Assembly: GCA_039720395.1 (NCBI GenBank)
Contig: CM077832.1
Coordinates: 18,447,850-18,511,849, forward strand
Direction: 5' to 3'
Source of the DNA: Liquidambar formosana
Lineage: Eukaryota > Streptophyta > Magnoliopsida > Saxifragales > Altingiaceae
Length of the DNA: 64,000 nt
The position numbers were made by a program, and so were the translations under genes. The notes beneath the pieces were generated by a model, which was given only the letters and a program-made list of their open reading frames with translations, was not told the origin of the DNA and ran no database searches. This document shows, piece by piece, positions 11,539 to 22,539 of this stretch (its first letter is position 1; every line of letters begins with the position of its first letter).

Positions 11539-12196
11539 ATGGACTTAAATATCCATGATATCTTCAATATATCCACGATATATCTGTGTATCTGTACCCC
11601 TTGATACGATATCTAACTGACATATCTTTTTCGCAAAATATCTTTACAATATTGTCAATATTTTCGATATTATTGATAAAATCTTGATATATCTCGATAT
11701 ATCCATAATATCTTTTTTCTTTTGCATGGTATCATCGATATATCAAATATATCCACTATATCGAGGATATATATCAACGGTATCAAGATATTCATTTTCT
11801 TGTTATTGTGTCAAAATTATCACCTCTTACTCTTTTAGTATTGATTTATATAAATATTTCAATTAAAATAATGGTTTAAATTAGTGTTATGAAGTAAAAA
11901 CTTTTATTTACTTTGTTAAAATATTCATTCTTTTGCTCAGTGTGGTACAATTTGTATACCCTACATAATACAAACTTGTCAATTACACATTTAAATTGCA
12001 GTATCTTGATTTTAAATTGTTTATTAGAGCCTAATCGTTGTTCCTAGAGTTTCAATGGAAGTATACGTGTTTAACTAACAATATCCGTCATATCTCTAAA
12101 TCGATATTGAAATTTTCGATATGTCCATTAATATATCTGATATATCCGTGTTCTTGGACCCTCGATATATCCATCGATATCGATATTTAAGTCCTT
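11539..12196 (+). mobile_element. Mutator-like element, ATATCGAT family (short copy)
   Basis: It starts ATGGACTTAAATATCC and ends, inverted, AAGGACTTAAATATCG. Flanks gtttctaacc (11529-11538) and gtttataact (12197-12206) match at 8 of 10 positions, consistent with an aged target duplication. It is 658 bp, an internal-deletion relative of the 1.7-kb copies, with word arrays at both ends and the shared block at 11880-12060. It lies within the first large host intron. Confidence 0.75.
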
Positions 12197-12206
12197 GTTT
12201 ATAACT

Positions 12207-12800
12207 ACATAAAGGCTTGGAGCTGCAAAAGCCTACTTAGAAAATGTCAGTCTTTGAAAACATTTTTATCCATTCTAGATGTTTATTGACCATCATGTGA
12301 CATGAGGTTCAAACTGTATTTCGTTATATTCCACAATGTAAAGAAGGGCCAAAAATGATGTAACGTCAGAGAAACATGCTATTTTGATGAATTACCAAAA
12401 CTTTGGGTAGAATTTGAGAACTGTGTGACATACTTAGATATTAGTTTGTGCCTTAACGAAAGTCAGTTACTACTCCAATTGAAGAAACATACTTATCCTC
12501 TTGGTTTTCAAAATTTTATTGTAGCCAGTACATGCATAAGACACATACTAAAGATCTATAATGAATTTTATGCTCTGGAATTCCTCATGATTTTCTTAGT
12601 CTTTTGGGAAAAAAGATTCTAAGTATTTATTTTCTTTTTAAACAATTATTCATTTTAAATGTGTTTTCTTTATTATAATAGGAAAACGTTCCTAGTATTT
12701 ATTCTCCAGACATTCTTTAAAATTTAAATTTTTTTACAGTGGTGGGTGTTTCCAAACATTATGTGAATTGTAAAATTTTGTAAAAAGAATTTTAATTTTA
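12207..12800. other. Intron sequence, no element recognised
   Basis: AT-rich DNA without a recognisable domain. The 65-codon frame at 12425-12622 has no supporting motif. Confidence 0.4.
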
Positions 12801-13134
12801 GGGTAAATTACAAGAAACCCCCCTAATGATTGGCCCTTTTTCACATAACCCCCCCCCCCCCCCCGCCCCCCCCGGGTCAAGAAAAAATGGTTGCAATGCC
12901 CCCCCCGAACACCTTATAATTTAGCAATTACACCACCGTTAGTTGCCATAGTGAAATTAACGGTGGTCATGTGACTTTTTTCCATCTAATTTCATGAACG
13001 ATGATTAACGGTGGTGCTAATTGCTTGATTTATAAGCTGTCTGGGGGGGACATTGGATGATTGGAACCATTTTTTCTTTAGTGGGGCTACATGAAAAAGG
13101 GCCAAACATTATGAGGGTTTCTTATAGTTTACCC
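12801..13134. mobile_element. Mutator-like MITE with 9-bp TSD
   Basis: The left end GGGTAAATTACAAGAAACCC and the inverted right end GGGTAAACTATAAGAAACCC form long TIRs that continue through the TGGCCCTTTTTC block. Flanking 9-mers ttaatttta (12792-12800) and ttgatttta (13135-13143) match at 8 of 9. GGGTAAATTAC is a common terminus of plant Mutator-type MITEs. The interior has a C-run (about 12849-12880). It is 334 bp and non-coding. Confidence 0.85.
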
Positions 13135-13333
13135 TTGATTTTATTCACTTTCTAAGTCCTTGAAGAACTTTCAGGAAGAAAAAAATACTCAAATTCGAAG
13201 ATCTAATTTTATTGGATATAGAGAATAGTAATCGTAATTATTTATTCTTTTGCATTGGACAAGCTCTCATTATATCATTGACGTTATGGATTACCCAAAT
13301 CTTTAGATTTTGGTCAGTGGCATTTTATGCCTG

Positions 13334-13576
13334 TCTGTTTAGTTTCTGCATGCAAATGGTCATGTTTGGATGCTTGTAACCTTCTTATTAGGTCGAATCT
13401 TGGGACCCATAATACTTCAACGGAAAGTTTATGACATGCTTTACATGTTGGAATAGCTTTTATTACATTGTTTGAATTTATGCCGAGAGAAATCTTTAGA
13501 TGTTTGTTGGTGGGGATTTTGTGCTGCCTGTTTACTTTTTGCGTGCAAATGGTCATGTCTGGCTGCTTGTAACCTT
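13334..13576. repeat. Two 50-bp direct repeats, about 193 bp apart
   Basis: The segment at about 13334-13383 and that at about 13528-13576 share tgcaaatggtcatgt and gcttgtaacctt with few mismatches. This is a local duplication in intron DNA of unknown origin. Confidence 0.6.
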
Positions 13577-13654
13577 CACATCGGATTCAGATTTTCCAAA
13601 GAAGGCAGGACATGTTACACCTTATTCCATTTCTCCATTAATATGGCTTCTCAA

Positions 13655-14910
13655 TTTTGATTTTTGATTTTAATAACAATTGCATTAAAGAAAGAACCAA
13701 ATACAACATGGACCAGGAGTCCAACTAAGAGAAGAGGACCAAAAAACACCCTCTAGGCAACCAAGAAAACCAAAATAGGAACCCTATACCCCAAAAATCT
13801 ATATAGTTCATGTATGCCAATCCCCAAAAGACCACCCTATGCATCCTCTCTACACTAACCTAACACAACCAAAAACAACAGGGTACAAATGAACCACCCC
13901 CACCCCCCCAAACAACGAGAAGCCTACGCCTCCCCCCAGCTCCTCTAGAAGAACAAATCTTCTTCCAGTTTCTAAGGATCAAGACTAGAGGAAGTCCTTC
14001 AAAAGGCTTGTCCAGGGAAGCTGACAAAGAAGCAAAAGAACTGCTCTATCCCATAGCCTATCCACCTCTTCAAGCTTATCACTGAAGATCTTATCACTTC
14101 CCTTCAGCCAAATGAGCCAAAGAACTGTCAAAATTGCACAACCCCACAAAGACCTGGTTGTATTGCACCGGCCAAAACACTAGAAAGTAGAAACCAACCT
14201 CCACCATATCTCTAACCCAGCCTTGTCAAATAGACATTGCCAACAAACCCAAGCCACATCATAGGGAAAAGAAATATGATCTACCGATTCACCACTACAA
14301 ATAGCACACCACTGAGGAGATAGATAAAATATCGGCCTTTTCTTATGAACTAGATCACTGGTATTTGTTCTCTGAACCTCTACTGAACAAGCCAATATCT
14401 TTGACCTTAAGAAGAACCTTCACTTTCCTAATCAGCCTAATAAAAGGAAAATCAGGGACAAAGGAATCCTCAATTTTTAACCTAAAAAAAAAAAAAAAAA
14501 AGATCCAGAAGAAAACTTCCTTGAAGGATAATAAGTCCAATGCCTTCTATCTAAACTTAACTGATTAAGAAAGACTCCTTGAATAAACACAACAGCGAAA
14601 CTAAATCCTTGGATAGTCTATCATTAAGATTACGAAGGAAATTAAAGTTTCTTGCTGATTAATACAATTTTGTTTCCTAAAAAAAAGGATACTTGAAAGG
14701 CCATTCAACAATGAGACACCTTAATGATAGACATGTTAACAGCCCCAAAACCAACTCAGAATCCTTCACCAATATGACCAAATTCAGAAAATTATGCTCA
14801 GCAACTACTACATCCCAAATTTGCCTCTGATTTTCAAAGGTTTCAAAGGCTTTTTGAGCTTCAAAAAATGGTGTCTTGAAGAATTTTCTTAGTCTCTTGG
14901 ACAAAACATT
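13655..14910 (-). pseudogene. LINE ORF2 3' half (minus strand), 3' part of a split LINE
   Basis: On the minus strand, LINE RT text (ANVLSKRLRKFF) occurs at 14860-14910, abutting the Mutator-like insertion. After a deletion of the RT core there is a zinc-finger-like WCAICSGESVDHISF (about 14290-14330), then the conserved C-terminal region GCAILTVLWLIWLKGSDKIF (about 14090-14150) and a 3' UTR-like tail ending near 13655. The A-run at 14486-14502 and frameshifts mark it as dead. It is the downstream part of the same copy as 16620-17300. Confidence 0.85.
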
Positions 14911-14920
14911 AGCTACAATC
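14911..14920. repeat. Target-site duplication agctacaatc (left)
   Basis: A 10-bp copy identical to 16610-16619. The duplicated bases are LINE RT codons (KIVA in the minus frame), so the insertion is dated after the LINE. Confidence 0.9.
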
Positions 14921-15415
14921 AAGGACTTAAACATCAATATTGATGGATATATCGAGGGTCCCAAAACACAAATATATCGGATATATCGATGGATATATCG
15001 AAAATATCGATATGGATTTAGAGATATGACAGATATTATTACTTAAACATGGATATTTTCATTGAAACTTTGAGAAACAATGATTTAGAGTCTAATAAAC
15101 AATTTAGAATAAAAATATTGCAATTTAAATGAGTATAATACAAGTATGTGTTGTGTAGGGTATAAAAAATATACCACGCTGAGCAAATAAATAATAGAAA
15201 TTTATTCAAATTTAACATTTAAATGTTATATAACATTGAAATACATATTTGTAACATTTAAATGTAAAGTGCCATTGGAGCAAAGGGTATTAGCTTGAAA
15301 TTATATTTTAAATTTTGTGAAATGCTAAGCATAGTATATATATATATAATTACACAATAAATATAAAGAATGAGTAAATTTTTTTTGTTTTTTTTTATTT
15401 TTTTAAATCAAAATG

Positions 15416-15420
15416 ATAAG
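15416..15420. repeat. TSD ataag (left) of TRIM
   Basis: A 5-bp direct repeat of 15814-15818, flanking the TRIM. Confidence 0.9.
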
Positions 15421-15813
15421 TGTTGGCCTAGACTGTGGGGATATAGGGCTAAGGTCAATGTTATGCCGGTTGCGAGCACTCGAGCCGTGGTGCTTGGCTA
15501 TTGCGTTGCCCTTTAAAGATTTGAGGAGCACCTTCCCCAACACCAACTAGTTTTAGGTGAAATGGTTAGCATTAAGTCCTACAATCGGTATCAGAGTAAG
15601 GTTATAGGTATGAGTCCCCGGGATACCGCAGGCATACGCTGGGGGGTGATTGTTGGCCTAGACTACGAGGATGCAGGGCTAGGGTTAGCGTCATACCGGT
15701 TGCTATCACTCAAGCATTGGTGTTTGGTTGCTGCGCTACCCTTTAAAGATTTGAGGGGAGCCTTCCCTAACACCAATTGGTTTTAGGTGAAATGGTTAGT
15801 TCTCGGTCCTACA
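15421..15813 (+). mobile_element. TRIM (miniature LTR retrotransposon), complete
   Basis: Two similar 163-bp LTRs (15421-15583 and 15651-15813), both TGTTGGCCTAGAC...GTCCTACA, flank a 67-bp interior. A PBS-like CGGTATCAGAGT (15586-15597) lies two bases inside the first LTR and resembles the iMet complement. A purine-rich GCTGGGGGGTGAT precedes the second LTR as polypurine tract. A perfect 5-bp TSD ataag flanks it. It has no coding capacity and would depend on proteins from another LTR retrotransposon. Confidence 0.95.
15586..15597 (+). promoter_or_regulatory. Primer-binding site (iMet-like) of TRIM
   Basis: CGGTATCAGAGT against the usual TGGTATCAGAGC, 2 bp inside the 5' LTR. Confidence 0.75.
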
Positions 15814-16609
15814 ATAAGAAAGAGTAGAGCTCTTATAAAATGGCTACAAATCTACGGGTAAGAAGATCAAGTTCTTAGGAAAAGAAAGTGGGGGTAAGAA
15901 GGTAAAGTTAAAATTAATTATGGGTTACATTGACAAAGACATCTAAAAAGTTGGTTTTAAAATTATTACGCCTTTTAAAAGGGGTTATAAAGTAAAATTG
16001 TGAAAAGTGATAAGTTATCACTTCTCACTTTTTTCATTCATGATTTGGGCTTAGTAAACAGAAGTTAAAAAGAAGGGAAAAAAAGGGCTCTAAATACAAA
16101 GGTTAAGAGTGCTTCAATGGGGTTTCGAAGGCCTTGACAGAGAGTCAAGACGACAACGACAGCATAATGATGATGCAATAGCACTGTACTAAGTATTTAA
16201 GGTTTTATCTTCTACTCTTCTTCTTCTTTTTCTCCTTCTTCAACGGCAAGGACGATGGTGATGGGGATGGTGAAGGGTTGACAGTGAAGGTGGAAGTGAA
16301 GGTGACGACAGGCTATTCTTCATCTTCTTTTTCTCTTGAAATTTGCTTTTAAAAGTTAGAATTTTGAGCAGATTTGTGTATTAATTTGTCGCCGATATGT
16401 TGATGGATATCGTTGATATTGATCCAAAATTGCTAAGTCATAGCTCGATTTCCTCAATATATTCAATATCCTTGATATATCGAGAATATCAGTGATATTT
16501 CAATGATATATAGGCTGGAACGAAATCATCATGAGATTTTGAATCGATGGATACTGATACGCCGATATATCGGTGATATATCGCCGATATTCTTGATTTT
16601 TGAGACCAT

Positions 16610-16619
16610 AGCTACAATC
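16610..16619. repeat. Target-site duplication agctacaatc (right)
   Basis: The identical partner of 14911-14920. LINE coding resumes directly after it (SLYKIVA across the junction). Confidence 0.9.
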
Positions 16620-17300
16620 TTGTATAGACTAGTAACTAAGCTAACAGTAATAGGCTTGAAATCTCTCTTTTTTCACAATCATCCAAATAAATGATGCATT
16701 CGTGCAACTATTAACCATGTCATTCTAAAAAAACTTCTTAAAAAATCCACAAAATCCTTCTTGATATTCTCCTAAACGTTTTAGAAAAGAGCCATAGTAA
16801 AACCATTTAGTCTAGGAGATTTACCCCCACTCATCTCAAAATTAGCCTCTTTTCTCTTCTTCAAAAAAAGGGTCTCTCCAACCACATTGTCCTATCCTCA
16901 AGAATAAAACCCCAATTCAAATCCACAATCCTAGGTCTCTGGCTTGAACTCGTAGAATAGAGTTGATTATAGAAATCACCAACTCTTGAGCAAGAACTTT
17001 ATAATTCTCAACAATCAATCTAGAGAACACCTTTAACTTCTTGATTGCATTCTTTTTCCTTTGCCAATTGGTAACTTTATGAAATAGTTTGGAATTATTA
17101 TCCCCTTCTTTAAGCCATTTAATTTTAGCTTTTTGAGACCAACTCACCCCTTCTTTAAAAATCACCTCCTCAAACCTATTCTTTAAGTAAGTTCTTTCTG
17201 ACTTTAAAGCCTCACTCATCTGGCCCAACCCTTTCAAACTATTTAAAACCCCAAAAGCTTCAGAATATTATCTTTTAAAATCCTCAAATCCTCAAATTCA
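16620..17300 (-). pseudogene. LINE ORF2 5' part (endonuclease-RT linker and start of RT)
   Basis: The minus strand encodes the characteristic L1-type linker SWSQKAKIKWLKEGDNNSKLFH (about 17080-17150). Near 16620-16670 it encodes DFKPITVSLVTSLYKIVA, the N-terminal RT motif (DFRPISLVTSLYKII in relatives). The frame between contains gaps and stops. The endonuclease domain is absent, so the copy is 5'-truncated near 17300. It continues at 13655-14910 once the inserted Mutator-like element is removed. Confidence 0.85.
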
Positions 17301-18080
17301 TTTTTGTCATAAAATAGTAATCAAACAAATTGCTGTTTGTAATCTAGGAATCAAATAAGCCTCGAAATGGTCAGTATCAAACAAGCTTCTTTGCAAACCA
17401 GCAACGTGCTTCGATCATGACAACGACGATGATGATAGGGATTGAAGATGGGTATGAGTGACAACAATGAACCACCCCTGTACCTTTTCAAAAGATGGGT
17501 ATGAGTGACAACAATGAACCAACCCCGTACTTTTTCAAACCATGGTGGATTCTTTACAAACCATTAACAAAGGTTTCCAATAGCAGCAATGGTAACAAAC
17601 AACTTCTCCAATCACAAGCATGCACTGTAAGTGCCAATGACAACAAAGATAATGAATTCCAGCCTTATTGATAACGATAATGGAACCCGACCTTCAGTGA
17701 TAGCTAGAATCTCATTTGACAAAGGGGTAGATGATAAATTGACTATAAAGAGTCTATGACAATATATGAATAGTGGCTCAATGGGATCAAGACACTTTGA
17801 TACGAAGTTAAATAAAATAAAATAAAATATGAGAAAACAATTAAGAAATTAGAGAGGAAGAAGAAGAAAAAGAATTACGCAGTTTGGCCATAATGCCCAA
17901 CATATACTACAAGCAAAGCCCAAAGGGCTACTTCTCTATTATTGACTTTATCACTTGAGTACATCCACACACCCTTATATGTACGAGGAGAATAGATATA
18001 ATTATGGAAACAACTATTAAAGATATTCAAAATCCCATATGCAATTCTTAGGATAATTATAGATTTGAAGTTTCTATTTA
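17301..18080. other. Intron sequence, no gene recognised
   Basis: It contains a 47-bp tandem duplication (17447-17540) and otherwise no recognised feature. Confidence 0.4.
17447..17540. repeat. 47-bp tandem duplication
   Basis: Two adjacent copies beginning gatgggtatgagtgacaaca and differing at a few bases. Confidence 0.85.
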
Positions 18081-18274
18081 TGGTAAATGATATCACCTTA
18101 GTGCATCTGCCCTGGACGCACGGTCATGGTTTCAATTCCCCGCTAGGACAACCCAAGATTTAAGTGGGGGCCGTGGTGGTGGGTTGCTACGCTAGTCTCC
18201 CCAAGGGTTTAGGTTCCATGGGTGGATCCAAAGGGCCTGTTGTGGGATGGTTTCTCCGTTATCCAAAAAAAAAA
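18081..18274 (+). mobile_element. SINE (tRNA-derived type)
   Basis: A 190-bp unit with a B-box-like GGTTTCAATTCCC (about 18128-18140) near the 5' end, a GC-richer body (gtgggggccgtggtggtggg) and a 3' poly-A tail (18265-18274). This layout is that of plant tRNA-derived SINEs transcribed by RNA polymerase III. The A box is weak and no clear target duplication was found. Confidence 0.7.
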
Positions 18275-18937
18275 CCAGTTTGGCATTTCAAATTTTTGCT
18301 TTTAAAATTTCTTTCCCATTTTAATTTTGATTTCCTAATACTTCATTTGAGCTCACATATGGAAGCTTGAATACAAAATTTTAAAATTAAATAAAACTTG
18401 GCCAGAAGAAGAGCTCAGGTTATCTGCATTTGATTAATATTATGAATTTTGAAGGAAACTGAATTCATTATGATTAATTGATAATATTAGTTAAAAGATT
18501 TTTGTTACAGATTCCTGATAAAGTGTCTTTTACTTCACAAATTTCATACTAAAAATTTTCTCTCAACTATTGTCCTGGGTCCTTCTTACGCAGGAGAAAT
18601 TTTCTGGCTTGGCCCCTTTACACATGTGTACCTACATATACCTAGATGCACGCATGCATGCATACTCACTTAGGTGCATACAATTGTACGTGAATACATT
18701 CAAACATGGATACGTAAATATCCACCCAAATGTGTACATAAATAAATACATGCATGCAGACTGATGCATATTTGGAAAATCCACGAAAATCCAATTCCAT
18801 TGGAAAATATTTTCTTAAAATTGGATCAATTTCAAGATGGGGCCCCCTTTAGGACATTGCTTGTTGACTAAATATAATTGTCAGCCCTAGTTTATTTAGA
18901 TGTATGTCTTAATTAGTTGTTAAGTATTTGAATTCCT
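18275..18937. other. Intron sequence, no gene recognised
   Basis: AT-rich with ATACATA/GCATGCATGC-type short repeats around 18620-18770. No domain is seen. Confidence 0.4.
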
Positions 18938-19211
18938 TAGTTAGAACACCACTCGACCCCGAAAGCTTAAGTTGTTAGGGAATAGGTCAACAATGTATAT
19001 TAAGCTAACACCCTCCCTCCCCCTCATGTGTGGACCCATTCTACTCATGGAGAGGCATGCATTTATGAAGAAACAAATAGATAAACTAATAAATGGAGGT
19101 AAGAAGACTTAAACCTAGGATTTAGAAATCATAGCTCTAATACCATGTTAGCACCACTTAACCGTAGAAAGCTTAAGTTAGGGAATGTGTTAACAATGTA
19201 TATCAAGCTAA
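18938..19211 (-). mobile_element. Very short TRIM (minus strand)
   Basis: Two related terminal repeats of about 66-73 bp (18938-19010 and 19146-19211) share gaaagcttaagtt, agggaat and caatgtatat-aagctaa. On the minus strand TGGTATTAGAGC (19134-19145), one change from the iMet PBS, directly abuts the right repeat. GAGGGGGAGGGAGGG (19011-19030) forms a polypurine tract against the left repeat. The interior is only about 135 bp. LTRs this short are near the lower limit for TRIMs. Confidence 0.85.
19134..19145 (-). promoter_or_regulatory. Primer-binding site of short TRIM
   Basis: TGGTATTAGAGC on the minus strand, immediately next to the LTR. Confidence 0.8.
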
Positions 19212-19745
19212 AAACCTTAGTCATGTTAATGGTTATTTCTTTATTCATAATACTTGCTATTTCCTTATTCTACTAGCAATAAACCTTGTCAGATGTCTAT
19301 AAATAGGCTTGTGAGTCTCTCTTTTAATTTAATGTGATGTTTACAAAATTTTTAAGCAGCATTAATGCTCTCGAAGGATTTTTTTTGGTGCAAACCTAAC
19401 CCTAGGTATGATGCCTAAGAAATTGTAGGAGTGATTCCTTGATTATATTCATTCCTTCATTCTTTCTTCTTCTTCTTCTTCTTCTTAACTTTTTGTGCTG
19501 TTGTATTTTATGTATAAAAACTTTTACCCTATTTTTCAGCTCTTTTAAACCTTAAAAACTTACCTTTTTTTGTTAAAGAATTTCCAGCAGCTGTTTCCTG
19601 TGTTTCCAGCAAATCTCTTGTTTCAAACCCTAGCCCATTCCTACCCTAAACCATCTACAAGGCCTAATACCATTCAATCTTTGTTTCGTCCCCCTATCCA
19701 TCCTACATCACGTACATACTTAATATACAGACACCACATATGCAG
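19212..19745. other. Intron sequence, no gene recognised
   Basis: A CTT microsatellite lies near 19466-19486. No element end or domain is seen. Confidence 0.4.
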
Positions 19746-21182
19746 GGTTCAAAGTTTCGGTTGTCTCGGCTGAGATCTCGCCAAGACAATCTGGTCTCGC
19801 CGCCCTCCGATACGAGAACTAGGGTCGGTACAAGCATATACGTGGGAGGAGCACTTCTTGGCCGAGAATGTCAAGATCTCGGACGAGACGCGCGAGAAAT
19901 CGAAATCTCGGGACGAATCGAACGAGATTTCGTCCAATTCGTACGAGAACGTCTTTTTGCCTATGTGATCTTGCAGAAAGCTGCCTGAAATAGAGAAAAT
20001 TATGCACCTATGCCTATGAATAAAGCATACGTCCTACCCGATTTCTCTCCCAACGAGCTCAATCTTCCCCTCTTTCTCTCTTTGTTATCCATTCTCACTT
20101 TGAGCATAGCCGGTGGGTGTCATCGTCTCCGTCGGTGGAATCCAGATCCTGTGGTGTTGCAGTGGGTGTCTCCGGTGGCCAGTAGCGAAAGCAGCAGCGG
20201 CAGCAGTGCCCGTGGTCGGCGATAGTTGCAGCGGCAACTAACGACGGCGGTAGCGGCAGCGGCTGTGGTGGCTGAGAGAAGCAGCCGATCAAGCAAGTCG
20301 ACGGTCGGCGGTCGGCGGTGGAGCTCTAGTTCTCTATCGTGTCACTTGTTCTCTCCTCTCTCGCCCTCGCAAGCATACTTTAGGTCGACTGGTCGAGGGT
20401 CCAGACCCACCGACTTATAAGGTTTCCTTTTTTTTTTTTCTTTTTTTTTTTTCTTTTTGTCTTGTTTTTGTTTTGTGTTTTTTATAAGCGCTGGGAGTGG
20501 GGAAAGTAAGACATTTTTAAAGTGGGTTGAGATTTTTTTTGGTTTCTTCTTTTCATTTGTTTTTTTTAAATGCTATTGAACACCTATAGTTTTAGCTTTT
20601 TTTCCCATATCATGTATCATACATTTATAAGTGTGAATTTTTTTTAATAAATGGTAAATCTTTTTGATAATTGTAAAAAAATTACGAAAATCTTAATTTT
20701 AAATTTAGAAAATTGTTACACATTTTTTTAATCATCATGAACTCATAATTAAGCATAAATTATTTTGAATTTATAAATTTAAATTTTTTTTTTTTTTTGT
20801 AAATGCTAACTCTTTTTCATAAAATACAGATTTTTAAAAAAAAATCATGAAAATACTATTTATATGATATTTATTTATGCTCCTTGGGTGTATATTCTAA
20901 TCTAAAACATAAATATAGTTTTATTTCATTATATATTAGTGCGCTAGCGCCTATTTTTATGTTTTTTTTTACCATATTATGTGCATTGAGTTCATTATTT
21001 TGCTTATTTGATGGTTTCAATGTAATCATCATATTTTTTAGGAATTTTCTATGATTTTTTTGAATTTTTTTAAACTGTTTTTCTTGCGTAAAGTTGCATC
21101 TCATCCGAGACGCGAGGTGTTGGGCGAGACCGAGATGAACGAGACCGAAAAGAGATGGGGACCGAGACCGAGACTTTGAACC
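19746..21182. mobile_element. TIR element with CGAGATCTCG subterminal words
   Basis: Ends GGTTCAAAGT and inverted GGTTCAAAGT are followed inward by arrays of CTCG/GAGAC/GAGATCTCG words (19757-19945 left, 21098-21172 right). TGCA(G/T) extends the inverted repeat outward, and no clear target duplication was resolved. The middle has a GC-rich gene-like block (20040-20420) next to AT-rich sequence. No transposase is seen, so it is non-autonomous; the superfamily is uncertain (Mutator-like or hAT-like). Confidence 0.65.
20040..20420 (+). other. GC-rich gene-like block inside TIR element
   Basis: The block is far GC-richer than its surroundings and rich in GGCGG/GCAGCGGCAG triplet repeats. Frames are open on both strands but low in complexity and show no domain. 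It could be a captured gene fragment (5' UTR or first exon type) or element-specific sequence. Confidence 0.35.
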
Positions 21183-21754
21183 ATGCACACATGCGTATAC
21201 ATATACTTAAATTTGAACACATATTGCACATACAAACATAAATATGTAGATACATACAAACATGTGAGATTTACATGAAAATTTCCATGTGCAATGCACC
21301 TGTTGCAAACGTCATTGAAAAGGACTTCTAGACTGCCTTCTGTTCATCGGTTTAATAGTTCTGCAATATCAATAGTAAGTATTGTCCATATGTGGCAGAA
21401 CCATAGTAGAACCAGAAAAGAAAATAGCCACATAACGAAATATCAAATATGTATATGTTGACTCCTTGTAGTTTTGCCTTGGGTTTGTATTGATACATAC
21501 TTTTGGATGAGATGTTGGTGAAACTGATATGTATTGAGTAATATTTGTAGTGTTTCTGTTGAATTTTAAAATGCTATAGTAATCTACTATCTAGTGCTAC
21601 TGGGGAGGGGAAAATAAAAGAACAGAAAAGGGAAAAACAAAGCTTGTAATTGTAAAGCCTAACTTGTTAATTCTAATACATGACATTATTATGTACGCTG
21701 GTAGCAAGACATTTTCCAATATGGAATTTGATTTATTTGTGGTTGTGCCTGCAG
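21183..21754. other. Intron sequence
   Basis: AT-rich with no recognised element. It ends in a good pyrimidine tract and acceptor (tgcctgcag). Confidence 0.5.
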
Positions 21755-21817
21755 TTGCAATCACTTGATGGTCTTGCACTTTTGGAGATCACTAAGCAAG
21801 AATTACAAGGGGTTCTG
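21755..21817 (+). CDS. Host gene exon (internal)
   Basis: A 63-bp exon of 21 codons, LQSLDGLALLEITKQELQGVL, bounded by a strong acceptor (ttgtgcctgcag|TTG) and a consensus donor (CTG|gtaagt). It is in phase 0 at both ends and so joins in frame with 11237-11345 and 27850-27909. The peptide looks helical and is not recognised as a named domain. It is flanked by introns of about 10.4 and 6.0 kb. Confidence 0.6.
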
Positions 21818-22070
21818 GTAAGTGATTTTTATACCCAGTGCCTCTTATTCCTATATGATTACTGATGTATGGAATGTATTGTATCAAGTTTTCTTCTTTA
21901 CTTTTTGCATGTTTAAAACAACTTTATATTTGGTTTTTCTAAAGGTCATATTTGATTTTTTTTTGTTTTTTTTTTTTTTTTTTGTGAAAACTAAAAATAT
22001 TTTTTCATTTCATTAAAAATATACTGTTCGTGAGGATGTGTCATTTATAAGTACATAAAAGAGAGACTAT

Positions 22071-22394
22071 TGTTGGAAAAGTACCACATCCCACATCAAT
22101 TAAATATCAACTTTAACATGACTTCATATACTTGTTTGGGCCCTCCACTTAATTGCTTAGGCTGCAAGGTTGGAAACTTACTATGGTATCAGAGCATCTC
22201 GTTTTTTGGGCCCATTTCGTTTGTGAGCCCATCTTTGTTATCCATGTGATAGGCCCATTTCCATATTGTTAGGCTTACATGTGAGGGGGAGTGTTGGGAA
22301 GTCCCACATCCCATATCGATTAAATATTGAGTTTAATATGTCTTCATATATCCCTGTTTGGGTCCCCACTTAACAGCAACCATTGGAAATCAGT
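22071..22394 (+). mobile_element. TRIM (miniature LTR retrotransposon)
   Basis: LTR 1 (22071-22183) begins TGTTGGAAAAGTACCACATC. It is followed directly by a perfect iMet PBS TGGTATCAGAGC (22184-22195), about 85 bp of interior and a polypurine tract GTGAGGGGGAG (22281-22291). LTR 2 (from 22292) begins TGTTGGGAAGTCCCACATC and is degenerate at its 3' end. It has no coding capacity. The same LTR family occurs at 8315-8425. Confidence 0.9.
22184..22195 (+). promoter_or_regulatory. Primer-binding site (iMet) of TRIM
   Basis: An exact TGGTATCAGAGC next to LTR 1. Confidence 0.9.
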
Positions 22395-22539
22395 TTATAA
22401 TTGTTCATCATTGATGAGACAAAATTTGACAAAACGAGAATTTCCATTTTGGATGGAACAAGAGACTTCCATATCAACTTTTAAGGGAACGTTGCATCAC
22501 TCACACACTAAAAGAAGTCAATTTATGGTTATAAAGCCT

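Larger units (their letters stand above)
14921..16609 (-). mobile_element. Mutator-like element, ATATCGAT family (complete copy)
   Basis: The termini AAGGACTTAAAC on the left and inverted ATGGTCTCAAAAATC on the right are flanked by a perfect 10-bp duplication agctacaatc. GATATATCGAT word arrays fill about 130 bp at the left end and 230 bp at the right end. The interior shares the family blocks at 15060-15250 and has a gene-like block at 16130-16340. There is no transposase. A TRIM (15421-15813) is inserted inside. It interrupts a LINE reverse transcriptase reading frame exactly. Confidence 0.9.

Noticed and set aside
12425..12622. Additional host exon
   Set aside because: The frame is open but lacks convincing splice sites, and adding it would break the phase between the exons at 11345 and 21755.
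12849..12880. Poly-C run as an assembly gap or special signal
   Set aside because: Similar homopolymer runs occur at 10886 and 27977. They may be sequencing-length errors and carry no functional evidence.
18081..18150. tRNA gene
   Set aside because: A B-box-like sequence is present but no cloverleaf forms and a poly-A tail follows, so SINE is the better call.
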